A model generated the notes under the pieces. The model saw only the letters and a list, made by a program, of their open reading frames with translations. It was not told where the DNA came from and searched no databases. Positions 8,649 to 16,702 of a stretch of 64,000 nucleotides of DNA are shown one piece after another. Source of the DNA: Microbacterium salsuginis. GTDB lineage: Bacteria; Actinomycetota; Actinomycetes; Actinomycetales; Microbacteriaceae. The DNA is taken from NCBI RefSeq assembly GCF_012524205.1, contig NZ_JABACI010000006.1:186001-250000 (forward strand), given 5' to 3'. A program made the translations under genes and the position numbers. Position 1 is the stretch's first letter. Each line of letters begins with the position of its first letter.

Positions 8649-9689
8649 TCAGTCGAGCGCGCCCGCGAGCACCGAGAAGTACTCGTCGATGCCCCAGCCG
8701 ATCGAGAGCGGCGACGGGTTGGCGGATGCCGCCAGCGGCGTGGACTCCTCCAGGATGGCGATGCGACCCTCGGCGATCGCAGGGATCTGCGACAGCAGCG
8801 GATCGGCCTGCAGCTGCGGGATGATCGAGCCGCTCGCGTCGCCATACGTCACGAAGACGTCGACATCGGCGAAGCGGTCGGCCTCTTCGGCGCTGATCTC
8901 GGCGAAGAAGGCGTCGTTGCCCTCCGACTCCTCGGTGACCACGGTCGGCTCGGGAAGACCGAGGCTGGTGAGGAAGCCCGGCCGGGTGTCCAGGCTCGTG
9001 TAGAAGCCCACCTGGCTGAAGTCCGACGGGTCGATGTACGAGAACAGCACGGTCGAATCGGCGAGCGCGGGATGCTGGGCGAGGGCTGTCTCCACCTCGG
9101 TGTGCAGCTCGTCGATGAGGGCCTCACCCTCGTCGGCGAGGCCGAGCGCGGCCGAGTTGAGGCGGATCATTTCTTCGTAGGACGTGCCCCACGCGACCTC
9201 GGGGTAAGCGACCACGGGCGCGATCTTCGAGAGCGTGTCGTACTCCTCCTGGGTCAGGCCGGAGTACGCGGCCAGGATCACGTCCGGCTGCGTGTCGGCG
9301 ACCGCTTCGAAGTCGATGCCGTCGGTCTCATCGAAGAGGACCGGCGTCTCGGCGCCCAGCTCCTCCAGTTCCTCTTCGACCCACGGCAGAACGCCGTCGT
9401 TGTCGTCATCGCCCCATGTGACCTCGGCCATCCCGACCGGCACGACGCCCAGGGCGATCGGCACTTCCTGGTTGGACCACGACACCGTGGCCACGCGCTC
9501 GGGCTGGGTCTCGATGGTGGTCTCGCCGAACGCGTGCTCGACCGTCACGGGGAACGATCCCGAAGCGTCGGAGCCCTGCGCGGCGTCACCGGCCGCGTCA
9601 GCCGAACCGGCGCTGGAGCAGCCGGCCAAGGCGAAGGCGGAGAGGGCGGCGAGGGCGGTCGCCGCGGCGGCGTGACGGAAACGAGGCAC
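8649..9689 (-). CDS. Iron-siderophore ABC transporter substrate-binding lipoprotein (FepB type)
   Basis: About 346 residues. A twin-Ala-rich signal peptide ends in the lipobox FALAGCSS, so the protein is lipid-anchored outside the membrane. It is a periplasmic-binding-protein type 3 fold with ETQPERVATVSWSNQEVPIALG near residue 75 and the conserved EEYDTLSKIAPVVAYPEVAW block. The chosen start is GTG 9687-9689 because GGAGG lies 6 bases upstream; a TTG 7 codons earlier has no such site. It is the first gene of the five-gene iron operon, and an iron-box palindrome lies upstream, so repression by a DtxR/IdeR-type regulator when iron is plentiful is likely. Confidence 0.92.
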   Translation of the reverse strand: MPRFRHAAAATALAALSAFALAGCSSAGSADAAGDAAQGSDASGSFPVTVEHAFGETTIETQPERVATVSWSNQEVPIALGVVPVGMAEVTWGDDDNDGVLPWVEEELEELGAETPVLFDETDGIDFEAVADTQPDVILAAYSGLTQEEYDTLSKIAPVVAYPEVAWGTSYEEMIRLNSAALGLADEGEALIDELHTEVETALAQHPALADSTVLFSYIDPSDFSQVGFYTSLDTRPGFLTSLGLPEPTVVTEESEGNDAFFAEISAEEADRFADVDVFVTYGDASGSIIPQLQADPLLSQIPAIAEGRIAILEESTPLAASANPSPLSIGWGIDEYFSVLAGALD

Positions 9690-9716
9690 AGTGATCCTCC
9701 GAGAGTTCAAGGGGAA

Positions 9717-9732
9717 GTAAGGACAGCCTTAC
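9717..9732 (-). promoter_or_regulatory. Iron box (DtxR/IdeR-type operator)
   Basis: GTAAGG-ACAG-CCTTAC is a perfect 6-bp inverted repeat 28 bases upstream of the binding-protein start and overlaps a probable -10 region. It resembles the actinobacterial DtxR/IdeR consensus (TTAGGTTAG-CTAACCTAA). The iron-uptake genes downstream make iron-dependent repression the best reading. Confidence 0.6.
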
Positions 9733-9778
9733 ATTACCTGCGCATGTGGGGTCGTGCGAATCCGGCGGTCGAAATGTG

Positions 9779-9808
9779 ACGAAGCCCCGGCCGGGGCCGG
9801 GGCTTCGT
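9779..9808 (-). terminator. Strong hairpin downstream of bioY
   Basis: ACGAAGCCCCGGCC and its reverse complement flank a 2-base centre, giving a 14-bp GC-rich stem between the bioY stop and the iron operon. No long T-run follows, as is common in Actinobacteria. Confidence 0.7.
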
Positions 9809-9838
9809 GGAGCTGTTCTCGCGGTACGGGTGGCCTTG

Positions 9839-10486
9839 TCAGCCCTTGGACGCGTCGGCCTTGCGGACGAGTGCCCAGGCGCCGGGGATGATCGCCGCCG
9901 CGAGGGCGGCCTTCACGAGCCCGCCGATGATGAACGGGAAGAGGCCTGCCTGCAGGATCTCCGCGAAGGACAGCTCCAGGCCCAGCGTCACGTTGAGGAT
10001 GAACGCCATGTAGGGGATTCCGAAGAGGAAGGGCACCACGCTCGCGGCGGCAAAACCCGCGAAGGCGAGGATCGGCCGCCGGTCCCACGCGCGCTGGGCG
10101 AACCAGCCGGCGAGGAAGGCGGCGAAGATGAATCCGATGACGAAGCCGAAGCTCGGCTTGGCCACCGCGGCGATCGTGCCGGTGAAGCCGGCGAAGATGG
10201 GCAGACCGGCGAGCCCCGCCAGCATGTAAGTCGTCAATGCGGCTGCTCCGCGCCACGCTCCGAGGGCGGCGCCCACGACGATCACGCCGAGCGTCTGGCC
10301 CGTGATCGGGACCGGCCACAGCGGGATCTCCACCTGAGCGAGCAGTGCGACGACCGCCGCACCTGCGATGACGAGACCCGCATCGAGGGCGAAGGCCCGG
10401 GCGCGGGAGGACGGACGGGCGATGACGTCGGCGAGCACTCGACGGGATCCGGCGGAGGCGGACGGCGCGGCGGCGATGGATGACAT
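9839..10486 (-). CDS. bioY: Biotin transporter BioY
   Basis: 215 residues with six predicted helices. BioY signatures are clear: AQVEIPLWPVPITGQTLGV near residue 50, then the TYMLAGLAGLPIFAG segment and GFIFAAFLAGW. BioY is the substrate-binding S component of energy-coupling-factor transporters and takes up biotin, alone or with BioM and BioN; no bioM or bioN lies next to it here. The start is ATG 10484-10486, 7 bases after a TAGGCT -10 box on the minus strand, so the mRNA is probably leaderless. Biotin import fits the biotin-dependent carboxylase encoded at 30585-34276. Confidence 0.93.
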   Translation of the reverse strand: MSSIAAAPSASAGSRRVLADVIARPSSRARAFALDAGLVIAGAAVVALLAQVEIPLWPVPITGQTLGVIVVGAALGAWRGAAALTTYMLAGLAGLPIFAGFTGTIAAVAKPSFGFVIGFIFAAFLAGWFAQRAWDRRPILAFAGFAAASVVPFLFGIPYMAFILNVTLGLELSFAEILQAGLFPFIIGGLVKAALAAAIIPGAWALVRKADASKG

Positions 10487-10493
10487 GGGACTC

Positions 10494-10499
10494 AGCCTA
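10494..10499 (-). promoter_or_regulatory. -10 box TAGGCT of bioY (leaderless)
   Basis: Read on the minus strand, TAGGCT ends 7 bases before the bioY ATG. No Shine-Dalgarno sequence is present. Confidence 0.5.
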
Positions 10500-10613
10500 G
10501 GGGCAGGGTCGGCGGCGTACTTGGACGGGGTGCACGAATGAATGGCGCTCCCTCTGTGTGCACTCGACAGGCCGACCATCGCCGCGCGGGCCGGGGAGCG
10601 CACCGTGGCGGCC

Positions 10614-10646
10614 TATACTGGGAGGCTGGCCGTTCGGCCACCTCCC
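10614..10646 (+). promoter_or_regulatory. -10 box TATACT and leader hairpin of the ABC-F gene
   Basis: TATACT at 10614-10619 is a good -10 box. Directly after it, 10620-10646 can fold: GGGAGG, a bulged C, TGGCC, a GTTC loop, then GGCCA and CCTCCC. The hairpin would sit at the very 5' end of the transcript, about 30 bases before the GTG start. Confidence 0.5.
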
Positions 10647-10673
10647 TCACCACCAACGGAACGGACGATCGCT

Positions 10674-12272
10674 GTGCTCGCCGTGCACGACCTCGAGATT
10701 CGCGTAGGCGCGCGCGTGCTGATGTCCGACGTGTCCTTCCGCGTCTCGGCCGGCGACAAAGTCGGCCTCGTCGGCCGCAACGGAGCCGGCAAGACGACGC
10801 TGACCAAGGTGCTGGCGGGCGACCTGCTGCCGTCCGACGGCAAGGTCGACCGGATCGGCGAGCTGGGCTACCTGCCGCAGGACCCGCGATCGGGCGATCC
10901 CGAGATGCTCGCTCGCACCCGCATCCTCGATGCGCGGGGACTGGGCACGATCGCGATCGGCATGCACGAGGCATCCCTCGCGATGGGCGACGAGGACGCG
11001 GATGCCGCGGCTCGCGCGATGCGCAAGTACGCGAACCTCACCGAGCGGTTCGAGGCCCTCGGCGGCTATGCGGCAGAGGCGGAGGCCGCCTCGATCGCGC
11101 ACAACCTGTCGCTGCCCGACCGCATTCTCGATCAGCCGCTGAAGACGCTGTCGGGTGGCCAGCGGCGGCGCATCGAGCTGGCCCGCATTCTCTTCTCGGA
11201 CGCCGAGTCGATGATCCTCGACGAGCCGACCAACCATCTCGACGCCGACAGCGTCGTGTGGCTGCGCGAGTTCCTCAAGGGCTACAAGGGTGGGCTCATC
11301 GTCATCAGCCACGATGTCGAGCTCGTCGGCGAGACCGTCAACCGCGTGTTCTACCTCGACGCCAACCGTCAGGTCATCGACGTCTACAACATGAACTGGA
11401 AGAACTACCTGCGCCAGCGGGTGGCCGACGAGGAGCGCCGCAAGAAGGAGCGCGTCAACGTCGAGAAGAAGGCGACGGCGCTGCAGCTGCAGGCGGCGCG
11501 GTTCGGGGCCAAGGCGTCGAAGGCCGCGGCTGCGCACCAGATGGTGGCGCGGGCCGAGAAGATGCTGTCAGGCCTGGACGACGTGCGTCAGGAGGATCGC
11601 GTCGCCAAGCTGCGGTTCCCGAAGCCTGCTCCATGCGGCAAGACTCCGCTGATGGCATCCGGGCTGTCGAAGTCATACGGCTCGCTCGAGATCTTCTCCG
11701 ACGTGGACCTCGCGATCGATCGCGGGTCCAAGGTCGTGGTGCTCGGCCTCAACGGCGCCGGCAAGACGACGCTGCTGCGGATCCTCGCGGGCGTCGACAA
11801 GCCGGACACCGGACAGATCGAGCCGGGCCACGGCCTCAAGATCGGGTACTACGCCCAGGAGCACGAGAACCTCGACGTCTCGCGTTCGGTGCTCGAGAAC
11901 ATGATGTCCGCCGCCCCCGACATCACGGCGACCGAGGCCCGGAAGGTGCTCGGTTCGTTCCTGTTCACCGGCGACGACGTGCTCAAGCCCGCGGGCGTGC
12001 TCTCGGGTGGGGAGAAGACACGGCTCTCGCTGGCGACGCTCGTCGTCTCAAGTGCCAACATGCTGCTGCTGGACGAGCCGACGAACAATCTCGACCCCGC
12101 CTCGCGCGAGGAGATCCTCGGGGCGCTCGCGCACTACGAGGGCGCGGTCGTGCTCGTCTCGCACGACGAGGGTGCCGTCGAAGCTCTCAATCCTGAACGT
12201 GTGCTGATTCTCCCCGACGGCGTCGAAGACATCTGGGGTCGCGACTACGCGGACCTCATCAGCTTCGCGTAA
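10674..12272 (+). CDS. ABC-F family ATPase (ribosome-associated, EttA-like group)
   Basis: 532 residues with two ABC ATPase domains and no membrane segments. Domain 1: Walker A GRNGAGKTT, signature LSGGQRRRIELARIL, Walker B MILDEPTNHLD. The linker (residues about 240-320) is charged, with NYLRQRVADEERRKKERVNVEKK. Domain 2: GLNGAGKTT, LSGGEKTRLSLATL, LLLDEPTNNLD. ABC-F proteins bind the ribosomal E site and adjust translation; some give antibiotic protection. This one matches the conserved actinobacterial 530-residue group (M. tuberculosis Rv1473-like), so a housekeeping role is more likely than acquired resistance. GTG 10674 starts at the family N-terminus VLAVHDLEIRVG. Confidence 0.88.
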   Translation: MLAVHDLEIRVGARVLMSDVSFRVSAGDKVGLVGRNGAGKTTLTKVLAGDLLPSDGKVDRIGELGYLPQDPRSGDPEMLARTRILDARGLGTIAIGMHEASLAMGDEDADAAARAMRKYANLTERFEALGGYAAEAEAASIAHNLSLPDRILDQPLKTLSGGQRRRIELARILFSDAESMILDEPTNHLDADSVVWLREFLKGYKGGLIVISHDVELVGETVNRVFYLDANRQVIDVYNMNWKNYLRQRVADEERRKKERVNVEKKATALQLQAARFGAKASKAAAAHQMVARAEKMLSGLDDVRQEDRVAKLRFPKPAPCGKTPLMASGLSKSYGSLEIFSDVDLAIDRGSKVVVLGLNGAGKTTLLRILAGVDKPDTGQIEPGHGLKIGYYAQEHENLDVSRSVLENMMSAAPDITATEARKVLGSFLFTGDDVLKPAGVLSGGEKTRLSLATLVVSSANMLLLDEPTNNLDPASREEILGALAHYEGAVVLVSHDEGAVEALNPERVLILPDGVEDIWGRDYADLISFA

Positions 12273-12281
12273 GACCGGAGG

Positions 12282-13163
12282 TCAGCGTCCGGCGGCGTCC
12301 AGGAGCGCGTCCTCGTCCTCGGCGTCGCGATCCCGGCGGCGGGGCGATCCGGCATTCGGCGCCTCGGGCCGCTGGTCGGCCGCATCCTCGGCATCCTCCC
12401 GCCGGTGGCGTCGCTCGGTGCGGATGACGTACCCGATGAAGATGAACCCCATCGCGGCGAACAGGATCCACTGGATCGCGTACGAAAGGTGCGGACCCGG
12501 GTCCTCCGAGGGTGACTCGAGCGCGTTCGGCGTGTTCTCGGCCGCGGGATCCTCCGACACGAGCACGCCATAGGCGCTGAGCTCCATCGCGTCGCCGGTG
12601 GCGGACGAGACGGCGTCGGCGGCCAGCGACAGGTTGATCGTGGGCAGCTGGCCGTCCGGCGCCGAGCGTCCCGAAGCGGGGAGCGCCTCGCCCGGTCGAA
12701 GCCGCACGACCACGGTGACCTCGCCGGAAGGCGGGGCGGGCACCGCGTCGGGTTCGGGCTGATGTTCACCCGGCGGGACCCAGCCGCGGTCCACGAGCAG
12801 CACGCGCCCGTCGTCCAGCCGGAACGGCACCAGCACCTCGAAGGCGGAGGTGCCGCCGTGAGGCCTGTTGCGCACCAGCAGCCGGTCGTCGCTCACGTAG
12901 CGTCCCGTCAGCGTCACCGGACGCCACTCGTCCTGGGGATCGAGTGAGCTGCCGGCCGGGATCAGTTCGGCGAGCGGCACGGCTGCGGCGTCGTAGTTCT
13001 GCGCGACGAGGGCCAGCTGCGCGCTGCGCTCCTCGTTCCGGGAGAACTGCCAGTTGGAAAGGAATGCGCATGCGATCGCGAAGACGACGGCAAGGCTGAT
13101 GTAGATGGTCCAGCGGCCGGCTCGGGGGAGTCGCTGCATGCTGACCTCACGGCGGGCGCTCAC
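12282..13163 (-). CDS. SURF1 family protein (cytochrome oxidase biogenesis)
   Basis: 293 residues. An N-terminal helix (WTIYISLAVVFAIACAFLSNWQ) and a C-terminal helix (WILFAAMGFIFIGYVIR) flank an extracellular domain with the SURF1 signatures FSRNEERSAQLA, WRPVTLTGRYV and VDRGWVPPG. SURF1 proteins help insert heme a into the aa3 oxidase. The C-terminus is a charged, low-complexity cytosolic tail of about 45 residues rich in Arg, Asp and Glu. GTG 13161-13163 overlaps the stop of the preceding gene as GTGA. It is the last gene of a three-gene minus-strand cluster. Confidence 0.9.
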   Translation of the reverse strand: MSARREVSMQRLPRAGRWTIYISLAVVFAIACAFLSNWQFSRNEERSAQLALVAQNYDAAAVPLAELIPAGSSLDPQDEWRPVTLTGRYVSDDRLLVRNRPHGGTSAFEVLVPFRLDDGRVLLVDRGWVPPGEHQPEPDAVPAPPSGEVTVVVRLRPGEALPASGRSAPDGQLPTINLSLAADAVSSATGDAMELSAYGVLVSEDPAAENTPNALESPSEDPGPHLSYAIQWILFAAMGFIFIGYVIRTERRHRREDAEDAADQRPEAPNAGSPRRRDRDAEDEDALLDAAGR

Positions 13164-13519
13164 GGCGACGCCTCGGTTCCTGGTCGTCCCGTGGGCCCGT
13201 TGCCGGGTGCGAAAACACCAGTCGGTGACGCGACACGCCGATCCGATGCGTCGGTCACCGGCGTGTCGTCGTCACCTACCCGTGTTTTCGCAGGCGCGGG
13301 GTCGCCCGGACCGAGGGCTGCGACCGACACCGGGAAGTCGCGTGCGGCGAGGAAGTCGCGCAGGTACTCACGGTGCTCGTCGCACGCGACCCACGTCTTG
13401 GTGCGGTCCGCGGCGTGGATGCGGGGATTGCGCCAGTCGATGCGCCACGACGCAGGGGCGCGGCAGCCTGCTCGCGAGCAGGTCGCGTCGACGACGGGCT
13501 CGCGGGGTGCTGCGCTCAT
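13160..13519 (-). CDS. Conserved actinobacterial protein of unknown function with Cys-rich N-terminus
   Basis: 119 residues. The N-terminal 70 residues look like a conserved domain: CSRAGCRAPASWRIDWRNPR, then KTWVACDEHREYLRDFL, where C-x4-C and a later C-x2-H could bind a metal. No named family is recognised with confidence. The last 45 residues are Pro/Gly/Asp-rich and are largely encoded by a long palindrome (13208-13292), so the tail may be an added element rather than a folded domain. It overlaps DUF3099 upstream and SURF1 downstream by 4 bases each, so the three genes are co-translated; a role near cytochrome oxidase assembly is only a guess. Confidence 0.75.
   Translation of the reverse strand: MSAAPREPVVDATCSRAGCRAPASWRIDWRNPRIHAADRTKTWVACDEHREYLRDFLAARDFPVSVAALGPGDPAPAKTRVGDDDTPVTDASDRRVASPTGVFAPGNGPTGRPGTEASP
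13208..13292. repeat. Long palindromic element inside a coding region
   Basis: The outer arms TGCGAAAACAC (13208-13218) and GTGTTTTCGCA (13282-13292) are perfect reverse complements. The inner arms 13224-13240 and 13259-13276 (GGTGACGCGACACGCCG against CGGCGTGTCGTCGTCACC) pair with one bulged base. Together they form an 85-base stem-loop encoding the variable tail of the gene at 13160-13519. Confidence 0.8.
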
Positions 13520-13881
13520 GCGGTCCGGTCCGGCGGCTCGGATGTGCGGGGCGGCGACTCCTGAACGCGGATCACACGATCCCCTCCTGAGGGGAGGGGC
13601 GACGTCGGTGCCGCCGGCAGCTCAGGCTCAGGGTCTTCGCGACGATCGTGCCGCGCTTCCTGGCCCACGTTCGCCGCGACCACCGCGACGTACGGGAGGA
13701 AGATCGCTCCGGCGCCGAGGACCCATGTATACCAGCCGTACGGGGTGATCACGACCATGAGGACGAGGCACGCGATGCGCACCGCCATCATCAGCAGATA
13801 CCGTGTCGAACGCGCGCCTGCCTCGTCGCGCGGGGCGCGCGGCAGCGATGTCGCCGATGGGGCGTGGCTCGAACTCTTCAC
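13516..13881 (-). CDS. DUF3099 domain protein (small membrane protein)
   Basis: 121 residues. The core RYLLMMAVRIACLVLMVVIT followed by PYGWYTWVLGAGAIFLPYVAVV gives two transmembrane helices and is the DUF3099 signature, found in Actinobacteria only. The C-terminal 45 residues are charged, then Pro-rich. GTG 13879-13881 has GGAAG 5-6 bases upstream; the open frame further upstream is Arg/Ser-rich and not conserved. It overlaps the next gene by 4 bases (ATGA), making it the first gene of the DUF3099/unknown/SURF1 cluster. Function unknown. Confidence 0.85.
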   Translation of the reverse strand: MKSSSHAPSATSLPRAPRDEAGARSTRYLLMMAVRIACLVLMVVITPYGWYTWVLGAGAIFLPYVAVVAANVGQEARHDRREDPEPELPAAPTSPLPSGGDRVIRVQESPPRTSEPPDRTA

Positions 13882-13921
13882 GGTGCTTCCAGGGTACGCC
13901 GGTTGCGCCGTGCGGTCGCGG

Positions 13922-14437
13922 TCAGTAGCCGTATTGCGAGCTCTGGCTGGCGGCCCACGCGATGAACGAGAACAGCACGATCGCGCCGATGATCCAGAAC
14001 GCGAGTCCGACGTACCCGACGATCGTTCCGGCCAGCGCCATGCCCCGGCCGTTCTCACCGCTCGTCTTGAGCTGGTTCAGCGAGATGTGGCCGGTGATGA
14101 CGCCGCCGATCGATCCGATGATCGGCAGGATCCCGATGAAGCCGACGATCGAGGCGATGAGGGAGACGATCGACAGCGCGTTCGTCTTCGGCTGGGCGCC
14201 GTAGCCGTACGCCGGGGCCGCGCCGTACGGCGCGCCGTAGGCGGGTGCACCGTATGCGGGCGGCTGACCGCCCTGTGCGGGTGGCGGGTACGCGCCCTGT
14301 GACGCGGGCGGGTAGGCACCCTGCTGCGGGTACGCTCCCTGCGCGGGCGGGGGCGGGTAGGCGCCCTGCCCCGCCGGTGCGGAGCCAGGGTACCCGGCCG
14401 GGCCGGGAACGGGTGCGTCGGGGGTGTTGTCGCTCAC
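13922..14437 (-). CDS. DUF4190 domain membrane protein with QGAYPP repeats
   Basis: 171 residues. The N-terminal 80 residues are low-complexity, with repeated QGAYPP/QGAYPQ and AYGAPYG units; the C-terminal half holds two hydrophobic helices around IVSLIASIVGFIGILPIIGSIGG, then HISLNQLKTSGENGRGMALAG, a hallmark of DUF4190. The Pro/Gly/Tyr-rich region is presumably cytosolic and disordered. Function is unknown; such proteins are common in Actinobacteria. GTG start with a weak GAAAGG upstream. It is separate from the following cluster (gap of 40 bases). Confidence 0.85.
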   Translation of the reverse strand: MSDNTPDAPVPGPAGYPGSAPAGQGAYPPPPAQGAYPQQGAYPPASQGAYPPPAQGGQPPAYGAPAYGAPYGAAPAYGYGAQPKTNALSIVSLIASIVGFIGILPIIGSIGGVITGHISLNQLKTSGENGRGMALAGTIVGYVGLAFWIIGAIVLFSFIAWAASQSSQYGY

Positions 14438-14577
14438 GGGTGGCGCCTTTCGTCGAAGTCGCCTCCAGCGTTTCAGCGCATGCCGTGCAGTGTCAATTGC
14501 GCGGCGGGCGCGGCCCGGGCCCGGATGGCGACGCCGGTAGGCTGGGGCGGTCCGTCACACCCCCCGGGAGCCACACC

Positions 14578-15288
14578 ATGTCCAGTGATCGCGTCGTCCT
14601 CGTCACCGGCGGAAACCGCGGCATCGGCCGTGCCATCGCGGAGCGGTTCGTCGCGCTCGGCTACCGCGTCGCCGTCACGGCCCGCTCGGGCGAAGGACCC
14701 GAGGGCACGCTGACGGTGCGAGCAGACGTGACGGATGCCGCAGCGGTGGACGCCGCGTTCACCGAGGTGGAGAACACGCTCGGCCCGGTGGAGATCGTCG
14801 TCGCCAACGCCGGCATCACGAAGGACACGCTCCTGCTGCGGATGACCGAAGAGGATTTCGACTCGGTCGTCGCCACGAACCTCGGGGGAACGTTCCGCGT
14901 CGTCAAGCGCGCGTCCAAGGGGATGCTCCGCGCCCGCTGGGGCCGTGTCGTCCTGATCTCGAGCGTCGTGGGTCTCTACGGCTCCGCGGGGCAGATCAAC
15001 TACGCGGCGTCCAAGAGCGCGCTGGTCGGCTTCGCCCGTTCACTCACTCGTGAACTGGGCGCCCGTGGCATCACCGCCAATGTGGTCGCACCGGGCTTCA
15101 TCGAGACCGACATGACCGCGGAACTGCCCGAGGACACCCAGGCGGAGTACAAGAAGAGCATCCCTGCCGGGCGCTTCGCGACCGCCGACGAGGTCGCCGG
15201 TGTCGTGGCGTGGATCGCGTCAGACGACGCCTCCTACATCTCCGGTGCCGTCATCCCGGTCGACGGCGGCCTCGGCATGGGGCACTGA
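14578..15288 (+). CDS. fabG: 3-oxoacyl-ACP reductase FabG (MabA-like)
   Basis: 236-residue short-chain dehydrogenase. NADP-binding motif TGGNRGIG at residues 10-17, NAG in VVANAGITKD, the catalytic Ser in LISSVVGLYG, and YAASK for Tyr and Lys. The C-terminus SGAVIPVDGGLGMGH closely matches mycobacterial MabA (FabG1). It reduces 3-oxoacyl-ACP in fatty acid elongation in the cytosol. ATG 14578 has GGGAG 8 bases upstream, so unlike many neighbours it has a leadered start. No inhA partner is adjacent. Confidence 0.93.
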   Translation: MSSDRVVLVTGGNRGIGRAIAERFVALGYRVAVTARSGEGPEGTLTVRADVTDAAAVDAAFTEVENTLGPVEIVVANAGITKDTLLLRMTEEDFDSVVATNLGGTFRVVKRASKGMLRARWGRVVLISSVVGLYGSAGQINYAASKSALVGFARSLTRELGARGITANVVAPGFIETDMTAELPEDTQAEYKKSIPAGRFATADEVAGVVAWIASDDASYISGAVIPVDGGLGMGH

Positions 15289-15317
15289 GCTCCGCCCGAC
15301 CACACCGGCGATCGAGC

Positions 15318-16025
15318 TCAATCGATCGCGCGCAGGATCGCCTCGGCGACGGCGCCCGGGCGGGAGAATTGCGGCCAGTGCCCCGTCGCCTCGCCCGGCC
15401 CGTTCAGCTGCACGATCTCGAGCTTCTCGATCGCTGCCAGTTCGGCTGCCCACGCCGGCGCCTGGCCGATGAGCGCGCGGATGTCGTCCGCCGGCATCGT
15501 GCTGGTGATCATCGTCATGGGCACGGCACGGCGGCGCTCATCGGAGAGGCGAAGGGGATCGGTGGGCACGCGCTCGGGGACCGACTGTGCGCGGGCGGCG
15601 GCATCCGCCCGCGTCTGCGGATCGAGGTCGGCGACCTCGCCCTCGTCGAAGGAGTCCCAGCCGGGGAACGGGACGACACCGTCCACCACGGGGAAATCCC
15701 AGATCGAGCTGCCGTCCGTCGGCGGGAACGTGTCGAGGAAGACGACGTGCGCGACGTGCTCCGGGCGGGCGTCGAGGGCTCCGTAGACGACGTTGCCGCC
15801 GCCCGAGTGGCCGACGAGCGCGACAGGGCCGTCGAGGGCGTCGATCTCGGCCACGACGGCGGCGACCCAGTCTGCCATGCCGATGCCGCTCGACTGCGCG
15901 GCCGGGGCGCCGACACCCGGCATCGTCAGGGGATGGGTGCGGTGACCGGCGGCCTCGAGGGCAGGCGTCACCTCGCCCCATGTCGCAGCGTCGAGCCAGA
16001 GTCCAGGGACGAGGATGATGTGCAT
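15318..16025 (-). CDS. Alpha/beta hydrolase
   Basis: 235 residues. The fold starts with IILVPGLWLDAATW, the nucleophile elbow is GHSGGG (LVGHSGGGNVVYGAL, residues about 80), and the mid-region has HVVFLDTFPP. This resembles small esterases annotated as alpha/beta hydrolases near EstC-type enzymes; substrate unknown. ATG 16025 is placed 6 bases after a TACCGT box (minus strand), and the upstream open frame belongs to an overlapping non-coding frame of serB. It is convergent with fabG. Confidence 0.85.
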   Translation of the reverse strand: MHIILVPGLWLDAATWGEVTPALEAAGHRTHPLTMPGVGAPAAQSSGIGMADWVAAVVAEIDALDGPVALVGHSGGGNVVYGALDARPEHVAHVVFLDTFPPTDGSSIWDFPVVDGVVPFPGWDSFDEGEVADLDPQTRADAAARAQSVPERVPTDPLRLSDERRRAVPMTMITSTMPADDIRALIGQAPAWAAELAAIEKLEIVQLNGPGEATGHWPQFSRPGAVAEAILRAID

Positions 16026-16031
16026 GCCTCG

Positions 16032-16037
16032 ACGGTA
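16032..16037 (-). promoter_or_regulatory. -10 box TACCGT of the alpha/beta hydrolase (leaderless)
   Basis: On the minus strand TACCGT is followed by CGAGGC and then the ATG at 16025, a 6-base spacing. Confidence 0.45.
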
Positions 16038-16057
16038 CCGGGGCCCACCGACACGGG

Positions 16058-16696
16058 TCAGGGGAGCAGCGAGATGACCTCGCGCAGGTCGACCGGCCCG
16101 ATGACGACGTCGGCGCGGGCACGCACGGCGGGCTTGGCGTTGAAGCCGATCCCGAGCCCCGCAGCGGCCATCATGAGCAGGTCGTTCGCGCCGTCGCCGA
16201 TCGCGATCGTCCGGCGCAGGGGCACGTCGTGCAGCGCCGCCCACTCGCCGAGCGTCTCCGCCTTGCCCTCGGCATCGACGATCCCGCCTGCCACGACGCC
16301 GCTGAGCATGCCGTCGGCCGTCGCGAGGCGATTGGCACGCCACACGTCGACGCCGAGGTCGGGAGCGACGGAGTCGAGGATCTCGTGGAAGCCGCCCGAA
16401 ACGACCCCCACGACACCGCCGCGATCGTGGACGGCCGCGACGAGCTCGCGCACGCCCGGCGTCGGCTCGATGCGCGCGAGCACGCGCCCGAACGCCGAGA
16501 CCGGCACCCCGGCGAGCGCCTCGACGCGAGAGCGCAGGCTCGTGGCGAAGTCGACCTCGCCCCGCATGGCCGCCTCGGTGGCCTCGGCGACCTCCCGGCC
16601 ACGGCCGGCCTCGTCGGCGATCAGCTCGATGACCTCGTTGCGGATGAGGGTGGAGTCGGCGTCGAGCACGACGAGGAAGCGGAACGCGGCGGGCAC
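16058..16696 (-). CDS. serB: Phosphoserine phosphatase SerB
   Basis: 212-residue HAD-family phosphatase. Motif I is DADSTL (the nucleophile Asp with a second Asp two residues on; SerB normally has DxDST), motif II is VSGGFHEI, the motif III Lys is in FNAKPAVRA, and motif IV is GDGANDLLMM. It removes phosphate from phosphoserine in serine synthesis. Two GTG codons lie at the start; the second (16694-16696) is chosen because a TAGCGT box lies exactly 6 bases upstream, whereas the first would sit against that box. Confidence 0.92.
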   Translation of the reverse strand: MPAAFRFLVVLDADSTLIRNEVIELIADEAGRGREVAEATEAAMRGEVDFATSLRSRVEALAGVPVSAFGRVLARIEPTPGVRELVAAVHDRGGVVGVVSGGFHEILDSVAPDLGVDVWRANRLATADGMLSGVVAGGIVDAEGKAETLGEWAALHDVPLRRTIAIGDGANDLLMMAAAGLGIGFNAKPAVRARADVVIGPVDLREVISLLP

Positions 16697-16702
16697 CCTC
16701 AC

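Noticed and set aside
10674..12272. Antibiotic-resistance ABC-F gene
   Set aside because: It matches the universal actinobacterial 530-residue ABC-F group; there is no sign of transfer.
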